Assembly: GCF_029255545.1 (NCBI RefSeq)
Contig: NZ_JANLJJ010000040.1
Coordinates: 12,623 to 49,889, forward strand
DNA from: Ferrovibrio sp.
Lineage (GTDB): Bacteria > Pseudomonadota > Alphaproteobacteria > Ferrovibrionales > Ferrovibrionaceae
Reading direction: 5' to 3'
Length of the DNA: 37,267 nucleotides
The stretch's first letter is position 1; each line of letters begins with the position of its first letter. The notes below the pieces were generated by a model that worked only from the letters and a program-made list of their open reading frames with translations, did no database searches and was not told the origin of the DNA. The translations under genes were made by a program, and so were the position numbers. Of this stretch, positions 8,014 through 14,054 are shown in pieces.

Positions 8014-9342
8014 ATGCGGCTCAGCAGCTATTTCCTGCCCGTTCTCAAGGAAAACCCGAGCGAAGCGCAGATCGTCAGCCACCGGCTGATGCTGCGCGCC
8101 GGCATGGTCCGGCAGACCGCCGCCGGCATCTACAGCTGGCTGCCGCTGGGCCATCGCGTGCTGAAGAAGATCGAGCAGATCGTACGCGAGGAGCAGGATG
8201 CCGCCGGCGCACAAGAGTTGCTGATGCCGACCATCCAGTCGGCCGAGCTGTGGCAGAAAAGCGGTCGCTACGAGGATTACGGCAAGGAGATGCTGCGCAT
8301 CACCGACCGCCACGAGCGGCCGATGCTCTACGGCCCGACCAACGAGGAAATGCTGACCGACATCGTCGCGTCGGAATGGAAGAGCTATCGCGACCTGCCG
8401 AAGATCCTCTATCACATCCAGTGGAAATTCCGTGACGAGGTGCGTCCGCGTTTCGGCGTGATGCGCGGCCGCGAATTCCTGATGAAGGATGCCTATTCCT
8501 TCGATCTCGACCAGGCCGGTGCGCGGCGTTCCTATAACCGCATGTTCGTGGCCTATCTGCGCACCTTCGCCCGGCTGGGCCTGAAGGCGATCCCGATGCA
8601 GGCCGATACCGGCCCGATCGGCGGCGATCTCAGCCATGAATTCATCGTGCTGGCCGAAACCGGCGAAAGCGGCGTGTTCTGCGACAAGGCCCTGATCGAG
8701 CGCGACGTGCTGAGCGAGAAGGTCGACTACAGTTCCGACCTGCAGCCCATCGTGGATTCCTGGACCGCGCCGTATGCGGCCACCGAGGAAAAGCATGACG
8801 CGGCACGTTTCGAGGCCCTGCCCAAGGATCGCCAGGTGGCCGCGCGTGGTATCGAAGTGGGGCACATTTTCTATTTCGGCACCAAGTATTCCAAGCCGAT
8901 GGGCGCGGTGGTGCAGGGGCCGGGCGGCGAGAGCATCACGCTTGAGATGGGCTCCTACGGCATCGGCGTGTCGCGCCTGGTCGGCGGCATCATCGAGGCC
9001 AGCCATGACGAGAACGGCATCATCTGGCCGTTCAGTGTCGCGCCGTTCCATGTCGGCCTGATCAACCTCAAGGTTGGCGATGCCGAATGCGACAAGGCAG
9101 CCGAGGCGCTGTATACCAAGCTGAAGGCGGCCGGCTTCGACGTGCTTTATGACGACCGCGACGAGCGCGCCGGCGCCAAGTTCGCCACCATGGACCTGAT
9201 CGGCCTGCCGTATCAGGTCACCGTCGGTCCGCGCGGCGTCAAGGCCGGCGTGGTGGAAGTGAAAAACCGCGCCACGGGCGAGAAGGAAGAGATCACGCCC
9301 GAGGCCGTGATGAACAAGCTCGCCGCCCTGCGCAACGCGTAA
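8014..9342 (+). CDS. proS: Proline--tRNA ligase, short alphaproteobacterial type
   Basis: ProRS charges tRNA-Pro with proline in the cytoplasm. The 442-residue protein has class II synthetase motifs: the start [15 protein letters not shown] with [23 protein letters not shown], motif 2 around [20 protein letters not shown], motif 3 in [13 protein letters not shown], and a C-terminal anticodon-binding domain ([14 protein letters not shown]). At 442 residues it lacks the roughly 180-residue editing insertion found in E. coli ProRS, as is usual for alphaproteobacterial and mitochondrial enzymes. ATG 8014 is chosen from homology; AGGA at 8000-8003 is 10 bases upstream. Longer frames back to 7849 overlap the preceding gene. 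The lol genes follow. Confidence 0.95.
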   Translation: MRLSSYFLPVLKENPSEAQIVSHRLMLRAGMVRQTAAGIYSWLPLGHRVLKKIEQIVREEQDAAGAQELLMPTIQSAELWQKSGRYEDYGKEMLRITDRHERPMLYGPTNEEMLTDIVASEWKSYRDLPKILYHIQWKFRDEVRPRFGVMRGREFLMKDAYSFDLDQAGARRSYNRMFVAYLRTFARLGLKAIPMQADTGPIGGDLSHEFIVLAETGESGVFCDKALIERDVLSEKVDYSSDLQPIVDSWTAPYAATEEKHDAARFEALPKDRQVAARGIEVGHIFYFGTKYSKPMGAVVQGPGGESITLEMGSYGIGVSRLVGGIIEASHDENGIIWPFSVAPFHVGLINLKVGDAECDKAAEALYTKLKAAGFDVLYDDRDERAGAKFATMDLIGLPYQVTVGPRGVKAGVVEVKNRATGEKEEITPEAVMNKLAALRNA

Positions 9343-9370
9343 CCAGCCCCGGAAACGATCAAGGATCACC

Positions 9371-10624
9371 ATGCCCTTCTTTTCCCGGTTCGAGTGGATG
9401 CTGGCGCTGCGTTACCTGCGTGCCCGCCGGCAGGAGGGCTTCATCTCGGTGATCGCGATTTTCAGTTTCCTCGGCATCATGCTGGGGGTGGCCACCCTGA
9501 TCATCGTGATGAGCGTGATGAACGGCTTCCGCGCCGAACTGCTGGGTCGCATCCTCGGCCTGAACGGCCATCTCACCATCCAGCTTGAGGCGCGCAACAG
9601 CCTGCCGGACTACGAATTCGTCACCGAAGCCGTCTCCAGGATGCCCGGCGTGGTGCTGGCCAATCCGATGATCGAAGGGCAGGTGATGGCCACCGCCAAC
9701 AACGCCGCCGCCGGCGTGATGGTGCGTGGCGTGCGGCAGGCCGACCTGATGCAGGAAAGCGCCATCGCCAAGGGCATCCGCCAGGGTAACCTGAGGGATT
9801 TCCAGGGCGACGACGCGGTGGCCATCGGCCATCGCCTGGCGCGCAAGCTGGGCCTGAGGCTGGGCGACCAGATCACCCTGATCTCGCCGCAGAACAACAC
9901 CACGCCATTCGGCAGCGTGCCGCGGCTGGTGCGCTATCGCGTGGCGGCGATCTTCGATGTCGGCATGTTCGAATACGATTCCGGTTTCGTCTATGTGCCT
10001 TTCGAGGCGGCGCAGACCTATTTCCGTCTGCCCAACGCGGCCAGCGCGGTGGAAGTGCGGCTGGAAGACCCGCAGCAGGCGCGCCAGGCGGCGCGGCAGA
10101 TCATCCAGCGCCTGGGGCCGCAATACCGCATCTACGACTGGCAGCAGGCCAACGCGCATTTCGTCAATGCGCTGGAGGTCGAACGCAACGTGATGTTCCT
10201 GATCCTGACGCTGATCATCGTGGTGGCGGCCTTCAACATCATTTCCAGCATGATCATGCTGGTGAAGGACAAGGGCCGCGACATCGCCATCCTGCGCACC
10301 ATGGGCACCTCACGCGGCTCGATCATGCGCGTCTTCGTCATCGCCGGCGCCAGCATCGGCGTGCTGGGAACCGCCAGCGGTTTTGGCCTTGGGCTGGCGT
10401 TTTCGCTCAACATCGAAAGCATCCGTCAGCTGTTGCAGAATCTCACGGGCACCGAGCTGTTCTCGGCCGAGATCTATTTCCTCTCCAAGCTGCCGGCCAA
10501 GGTCGATTCCACCGAAGTGCTCTATGTCGTGCTGATGGGGCTGGCGCTGACCCTGCTGGCCACGCTCTATCCGAGCTGGCGCGCCGCCCGCCTCGATCCG
10601 GTGGAGGCGCTGCGGTATGAATAG
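9371..10624 (+). CDS. Lipoprotein-releasing ABC transporter permease (LolC/LolE/LolF type)
   Basis: This inner-membrane permease pulls mature lipoproteins from the membrane so that LolA can carry them to the outer membrane. The 417-residue protein has one N-terminal helix (about 26-48, with SVIAIFSFLGIMLGVATLIIV), a large periplasmic MacB-PCD-like domain, and three C-terminal helices ending in the FtsX-type segment TLYPSWRAARLDPVEALRYE. Only one permease gene lies next to lolD, so the transporter is probably the LolDF form with a permease homodimer; the LolC/LolE name cannot be settled from sequence alone. AAGGA at 9360-9364 precedes the ATG by 6 bases. The 3' end overlaps the lolD start. Confidence 0.92.
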   Translation: MPFFSRFEWMLALRYLRARRQEGFISVIAIFSFLGIMLGVATLIIVMSVMNGFRAELLGRILGLNGHLTIQLEARNSLPDYEFVTEAVSRMPGVVLANPMIEGQVMATANNAAAGVMVRGVRQADLMQESAIAKGIRQGNLRDFQGDDAVAIGHRLARKLGLRLGDQITLISPQNNTTPFGSVPRLVRYRVAAIFDVGMFEYDSGFVYVPFEAAQTYFRLPNAASAVEVRLEDPQQARQAARQIIQRLGPQYRIYDWQQANAHFVNALEVERNVMFLILTLIIVVAAFNIISSMIMLVKDKGRDIAILRTMGTSRGSIMRVFVIAGASIGVLGTASGFGLGLAFSLNIESIRQLLQNLTGTELFSAEIYFLSKLPAKVDSTEVLYVVLMGLALTLLATLYPSWRAARLDPVEALRYE

Positions 10625-11309
10625 GGGCGGCATGAGTAACGTGCTTGAGCTGCAGGATATCCGCCGCACCTTCAGCCAGGGCGGCGAGACGGTCGAGGTG
10701 CTGCGCGGCGTTGACCTGAGCGTGAAGGGCGGCGAGATCGTTGCCCTGCTGGGTCCATCGGGTTCGGGCAAATCGACTTTGCTGCATATCGCCGGCCTGC
10801 TGGAACAGCCCTCGTCGGGCCGCATCGTGATCGGCGGCCAGGATTGCAGCCGCATGAATGACGCCGAGCGCACGCTCACCCGCCGGCTGCGCATCGGTTT
10901 CGTCTACCAGTATCACCACCTGCTGCCGGAATTCTCGGCGCTGGAAAACGCCGCCATGCCTTTGCGCGTGCGCGGCGAGGGGGCTGGCGCGGCGGAAGCG
11001 AAAGCCGCCGTTCTGCTGACCCATCTCGGCCTTGCCCATCGGCTGAAGCATCGCCCGGCACGGCTGTCCGGCGGTGAGCAGCAGCGCGTGGCGATTGCCC
11101 GCGCCGTGGTCGGCAAGCCCGATCTGCTGCTGGCCGACGAGCCGACCGGCAACCTGGATGAAAAGACCGCCGAAACGGTCTTCGCCGAACTGACCGACTT
11201 GGCGCGCAACAACGGCATCGGCGCGCTGATCGCCACCCATAACCTGGAGCTGGCCAGGCGCATGGACCGTGTCGTGACCCTGCATGAGGGGCGGCTGCGC
11301 GCGGCCTGA
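10617..11309 (+). CDS. lolD: Lipoprotein-releasing ABC transporter ATP-binding protein
   Basis: LolD is the ATPase that powers lipoprotein release by the adjacent permease. The 230-residue product has the Walker A motif GPSGSGKS (residues 46-53), a Q-loop region at YQYHHLLPEFSALEN, the ABC signature LSGGEQQRVAIARA, Walker B DLLLADEPTGNLD, and the switch His in ATHN. The start is ambiguous. ATG 10617 overlaps the permease stop and has GGAGG at 10603-10607, 9 bases upstream. ATG 10632 (MSNVLELQ) has AGGGG 4 bases upstream and matches where homologues often begin. Translational coupling with the permease is likely either way. This is the last gene of the first + strand block. Confidence 0.94.
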   Translation: MNRGGMSNVLELQDIRRTFSQGGETVEVLRGVDLSVKGGEIVALLGPSGSGKSTLLHIAGLLEQPSSGRIVIGGQDCSRMNDAERTLTRRLRIGFVYQYHHLLPEFSALENAAMPLRVRGEGAGAAEAKAAVLLTHLGLAHRLKHRPARLSGGEQQRVAIARAVVGKPDLLLADEPTGNLDEKTAETVFAELTDLARNNGIGALIATHNLELARRMDRVVTLHEGRLRAA

Positions 11310-11323
11310 CCTAATGTCCCGTT

Positions 11324-11358
11324 GTGCCGGTCCGGCCTGAGGCTCAGTCAGCCGGCAC
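11324..11358. repeat. Inverted repeat between convergent genes, possible weak bidirectional terminator
   Basis: GTGCCGG (11324-11330) and CCGGCAC (11352-11358) are exact inverted repeats flanking 21 bases. They lie between lolD (+ strand, ends 11309) and the EamA transporter (- strand, ends 11344). The position suits a shared terminator, but the loop is long and no T-run follows on either strand. Confidence 0.3.
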
Positions 11359-12258
11359 GGCCACCGGTTTCGGCTTTGCCGGCATGGTCATGGCCACCAC
11401 GCCGATAAACACGCAGACTAAGCCGATCCAGGCCGTGGAGCCGAGGCTTTCGCCCAGGAACAGCACGCCGATACCCACGCCGATCGGCACGCGCAGGTAA
11501 GCCTGCGCCGTGGTGCCGACCGAACCCAGGGTGTGGATCAGCCGGAAATAGATGGCAAAGGCCAATGCGGTGGAAAACACCGACAGGCCGAGCAGGGCGA
11601 GGATCGAACTGGTCGACGGGGCCAGCGTCCATGGCTGGTCGATCACGATGCCGGCCGGGATCAGCAGCGCCGTGCCGCACAGCATCGAGCCGGCCGCCGG
11701 CACCAGCGGATCCAGGCCCTTGAAGTTGCGCCCGAAGATCGCCGCGCCGGCATAGCTGATGGTGGCGGCGATAATGGCCAGCTGCGACACCAGTTCGCGG
11801 CCCAGGCCGTTCAGGGCCTGCAGGCCGACGATCAGGCAGATGCCGGCCATGCCGGCGAGCACGCCGAACAGCTTGCGCGCGGTGGTCGGCTCGTGCCGCG
11901 TGATCGCCACCGTCAGCAGGAAGGCGAAGATCGGCGTGGTCGAATTCAGGATCGCCGCCAGCCCAGCATCGACGCTGTATTCCGCCCAGGCAATGAGGGT
12001 GAAGGGTACCACGCTGTTGAGGCAGGCCTGGAACAGGAAGCGTTTCCAGGTGGCGCCATCGCGTGGCAGGCGGATGCCGCGCATCCGCAGGATGGCCAGC
12101 AGCAGCAGCCCGGCGATCAGGGTGCGCGCGGCGATCAGCGTCACCGGCGGGATGGTGGCAATGCCCAGCTTGATGAAGGTGTAGGACGCGCCCCATAGCG
12201 TGGCCAGCATGGCCAGCAGGGCGTATTCGACGGCGGGATTGAAGCGGGGTTCTGACAT
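11344..12258 (-). CDS. EamA/DMT-family transporter
   Basis: A 304-residue inner-membrane protein with about ten predicted helices arranged as two EamA repeats (about residues 12-142 and 158-292). Family features include LLAMLATLWGASYTFIKLGI at the start, the hinge LNSTTPIFAFLLT ending the first repeat, and GTTAQAYLRVPIGVGIGVLFLGE in the second. Such transporters export or exchange amino acids, nucleobases or other metabolites; the substrate here cannot be predicted. The gene is convergent with lolD and lies downstream of the GNAT gene on the same strand with a 92-base gap. The start at 12258 (MSEPRFNP) gives a normal family length. Confidence 0.9.
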   Translation of the reverse strand: MSEPRFNPAVEYALLAMLATLWGASYTFIKLGIATIPPVTLIAARTLIAGLLLLAILRMRGIRLPRDGATWKRFLFQACLNSVVPFTLIAWAEYSVDAGLAAILNSTTPIFAFLLTVAITRHEPTTARKLFGVLAGMAGICLIVGLQALNGLGRELVSQLAIIAATISYAGAAIFGRNFKGLDPLVPAAGSMLCGTALLIPAGIVIDQPWTLAPSTSSILALLGLSVFSTALAFAIYFRLIHTLGSVGTTAQAYLRVPIGVGIGVLFLGESLGSTAWIGLVCVFIGVVAMTMPAKPKPVAVPAD

Positions 12259-12350
12259 GCGACTTTCAAAACTGGGGCGGGCGATGGATCACCCTGCCAT
12301 GCCTGGAACGGTCTGTCGCCGGGCGATGCTACGGCCGCGGCCGAAGGATG

Positions 12351-12884
12351 CTAACGTCGCCGCCGCGCCCGCCAGTCTTCGCGGCTCTGGCCCCACAACT
12401 CGGTATCGATATCGATCGGCGCGGGCAGGCGGTCCCTGCGCAGCCAGCGTGAGCCCAGGCGCCGGGCCACATTCTGTGAATTGATGTTCTCGGGCACGAT
12501 GCAGTGGATCACGTCATCCCAGCCCAGATGATAGAAGGCCCAGTCGATCGCCGCCGTGGCGCCTTCGGTGGCGTAACCCTTGCCCCAGGTTTCGCGCACC
12601 AGCGCCCAGCCGACCTCGCGGCCGGGCCAGCCGGCCGGATACCAGGGACCAAGCCGGCCGATCCAGCGGCCGCTCGCTTTTTCGATCACCGAAAACATCG
12701 CAAAGCCGTCGATGGCCCAGGCACCGGCCATGACGCAGAGGCTGCGCCAGGCCATCGGGCGCTCCTGCGCGCCACCCAGATGGCGCTGTGCCTCGGCGTC
12801 GGCCATGAAGGCGGCCCAGGCATCAAGGTCGGCGGCCACGGGCGGGCGCAGGATCAGGCGTTCGGTTTCGAGCATGACAGTCAT
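12351..12884 (-). CDS. GNAT family N-acetyltransferase
   Basis: The 177-residue product has the RimJ/RimL-like (Acetyltransf_3) layout: LETERLILRPPVAADLDAWAAFM at the start, the acetyl-CoA-binding segment VGWALVRETWGKGYATEG, and the C-terminal NINSQNVARRLGSRW. These enzymes acetylate amino groups of proteins or small molecules with acetyl-CoA; the substrate is unknown. Three ATGs lie close together (12896, 12884, 12875), plus a TTG at 12926. ATG 12884 (MTVMLETERL) fits homologues and has CAGG a few bases upstream. The gene diverges from the lipoprotein gene at 13011 and belongs to an accessory patch between the lol and dnaE regions. Confidence 0.88.
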   Translation of the reverse strand: MTVMLETERLILRPPVAADLDAWAAFMADAEAQRHLGGAQERPMAWRSLCVMAGAWAIDGFAMFSVIEKASGRWIGRLGPWYPAGWPGREVGWALVRETWGKGYATEGATAAIDWAFYHLGWDDVIHCIVPENINSQNVARRLGSRWLRRDRLPAPIDIDTELWGQSREDWRARRRR

Positions 12885-12953
12885 GGGCGCCTGCATAGGG
12901 GATGCGATCGGTCGGTGCAAAATCAAAATATGCCGCGCGATCCTTATACGGTC

Positions 12954-12984
12954 TTGACCACATACCCAGGTGAGGCCCTAATCT
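12954..12984 (+). promoter_or_regulatory. Candidate promoter of the DUF4136-like lipoprotein gene
   Basis: TTGACC (12954-12959) and TAATCT (12979-12984) are separated by 19 bases (18 if CTAATC is taken), 26 bases before the ATG at 13011. The -35 element is close to consensus and the spacing is slightly long. The site lies in the divergent gap between the GNAT and lipoprotein genes. Confidence 0.4.
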
Positions 12985-13010
12985 GAATCAAAAGCTGCAG
13001 GGGAAAGCAG

Positions 13011-13685
13011 ATGAAGAGAGCTGGAGTGCGGTTTACGCTATTATGCGTGATGGCTTTGGGCCTTGCGGCCTGCGTCAACAGTGTCAGAACCGATGTCAGT
13101 CGTTTCACCACCACGTTGCCCAGCGATCTCGGCGGCAAGACTTTTGCCTTCGTCGAACTCGACAGCCAGCGCGGCAGCGCCGAATACGCCCAGCATGCCG
13201 CCGCCATCGCCGGCCATCTGGAACGCCAGGGCCTGACGCGCACCACCGACCTGCGCAGGGCCGATTACGCCGTCAGTTTCATCTACGGCCAGTCCTCGGG
13301 CCAGACCAAGAGCGAGACGTTCCCGGTCTGGGGCCAGACCGGCGGCGGCACCAGCTACAGCAGCGGCACGGTGAATGCCTATGGGGCGGGCGGCAGCGGC
13401 TTTGGCAACTACTCGTCCACCACCTATACGCCGCCAACCTATGGCGTGGTTGGCAGCCAGACGATCAGCAGCACGGAATACACGCGCTACATCAACATCC
13501 AGATCTATGACTGGCAGGCCTCGGTGAAGACCGACAAACTGACCGGCCTGTGGGAAGCCAATGCCACCAGCACCGGCTCCTCCAGCAGCTTTGCCGCCGT
13601 GTCGGGCTGCATGATCCAGGCGATTTTCCAGGATTTCCGCAAATCCGGCAGCGAGAAGATCACCCTGCCGACGCAGACCTGCTAG
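13011..13685 (+). CDS. DUF4136-like lipoprotein
   Basis: A 224-residue predicted lipoprotein. Residues 1-20 are a signal peptide and the lipobox LAAC places the lipidated Cys at 21. The following region (TLPSDLGGKTFAFVELDSQRG, then EYAQHAAAIAGHLERQGL and RRADYAVSFIYG) and the tail (INIQIYDWQ, LWEANATSTG, MIQAIFQDF) match the general pattern of DUF4136 proteins, whose function is not established. Residues about 108-160 form a Gly/Ser/Thr/Tyr-rich low-complexity stretch inside this pattern. AGGGGA at 12999-13004 lies 6 bases before the ATG. It stands alone on the + strand, with a long intergenic region after it. Confidence 0.8.
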   Translation: MKRAGVRFTLLCVMALGLAACVNSVRTDVSRFTTTLPSDLGGKTFAFVELDSQRGSAEYAQHAAAIAGHLERQGLTRTTDLRRADYAVSFIYGQSSGQTKSETFPVWGQTGGGTSYSSGTVNAYGAGGSGFGNYSSTTYTPPTYGVVGSQTISSTEYTRYINIQIYDWQASVKTDKLTGLWEANATSTGSSSSFAAVSGCMIQAIFQDFRKSGSEKITLPTQTC

Positions 13686-13719
13686 GGCCCCCCCATTACC
13701 GGTGGGCTCGGGATTTTTG

Positions 13720-13766
13720 TCGGCAAAGCCGCCGGAACGGGAGCAATATCGGCAAATCCGACGGAA
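13720..13766 (+). repeat. 18-bp imperfect direct repeat, 29-bp period
   Basis: TCGGCAAAGCCGCCGGAA (13720-13737) and TCGGCAAATCCGACGGAA (13749-13766) match at 16 of 18 positions. They lie just after the lipoprotein gene and at the upstream end of the dnaE intergenic region. Function unknown. Confidence 0.75.
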
Positions 13767-13780
13767 AACATGCCAAATGA

Positions 13781-13803
13781 TATCAACGATATCAGTGCTA
13801 TCA
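13781..13803 (+). repeat. Three TATCA motifs at exact 9-bp spacing
   Basis: TATCA begins at 13781, 13790 and 13799; the first two sit within GATATC palindromes (13779-13784, 13788-13793). ATGATA (13777-13782) and TATCAT (13799-13804) form an inverted pair around the array. The spacing is close to one DNA turn, as seen in small iteron or operator arrays. This is an observation only. Confidence 0.6.
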
Positions 13804-13881
13804 TTCCTGCGCCGGCTGCTGTGGAATACCAAATCTGCCTTACCAGGATTAGATCTTTCCGGTTCGTTCGCCTAGGACTTG

Positions 13882-14043
13882 GATTCGTCCGCAGCCGTTC
13901 TCCGGGTTACCTCGACGTTCCGGCACTTATCCACAAGATATTGGGAATCAACACGAATCCGCCATACTTCGCGTGGGATTCGGATTCCTTGCGTTCTGGT
14001 TTCCGGCGCCTAGGTCGCGTATCGTAAAACGCGAACGGGAATC
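13882..14043. promoter_or_regulatory. Cluster of six GANTC (CcrM-type methylation) sites
   Basis: GATTC or GAATC occurs at 13882-13886, 13945-13949, 13955-13959, 13977-13981, 13983-13987 and 14039-14043. GANTC is the target of the cell-cycle methyltransferase CcrM in alphaproteobacteria, and such sites cluster in promoters controlled by CcrM and GcrA. Scanning the first 3.5 kb of the window by eye, I found only three, so six in 162 bp is a marked enrichment. Whether this organism has CcrM cannot be seen from the window. Confidence 0.6.
13927..13935 (+). promoter_or_regulatory. Consensus DnaA box (TTATCCACA)
   Basis: A perfect match to the strongest DnaA-binding nonamer, 120 bases before the dnaE start and inside the GANTC cluster. 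Only one clear box is present, so an origin is unlikely; DnaA-dependent control of dnaE transcription is a possible role. A given 9-mer is expected by chance about once in 100 kb or more when both strands are counted, so coincidence cannot be excluded. Confidence 0.45.
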
Positions 14044-14054
14044 GAAAATCCGCC

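Larger units (their letters stand above)
13686..14054. other. 369-bp lower-GC intergenic region upstream of dnaE
   Basis: No convincing gene lies here. GC content is about 52 % by hand count over 13741-14040, below the surrounding genes. The region holds an 18-bp imperfect direct repeat (13720-13737 and 13749-13766), TATCA three times at exact 9-bp spacing (13781, 13790, 13799), a consensus DnaA box (13927-13935), six GANTC sites (13882-14043), CGCCTAGG twice (13869-13876 and 14007-14014), and a duplicated GGGAATC...ATCCGCCAT element whose second copy runs into the dnaE start codon. An 85-codon frame (13770-14027) is judged non-coding. The whole is probably a regulatory region for dnaE. Confidence 0.7.

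Noticed and set aside
12331-12342. Palindrome CGGCCGCGGCCG after the GNAT gene as terminator
   Set aside because: It is self-complementary without a loop and lacks a T-run on the - strand.
13686-13725. Terminator after the lipoprotein gene (C-run, GGTGGGC, then ATTTTTG)
   Set aside because: Only about four base pairs can form between the arms, so the T-run is not enough to call a terminator.
13770-14027. 85-codon + strand frame in the dnaE intergenic region
   Set aside because: No Shine-Dalgarno, atypical composition, no family match, and it overlaps repeat and GANTC clusters, so regulatory DNA is more likely.
13686-14054. Possible chromosomal replication origin
   Set aside because: Only one clear DnaA box and no strong AT-rich unwinding stretch were found; neighbours (dnaE, lipoprotein) are not typical oriC flanks in alphaproteobacteria.
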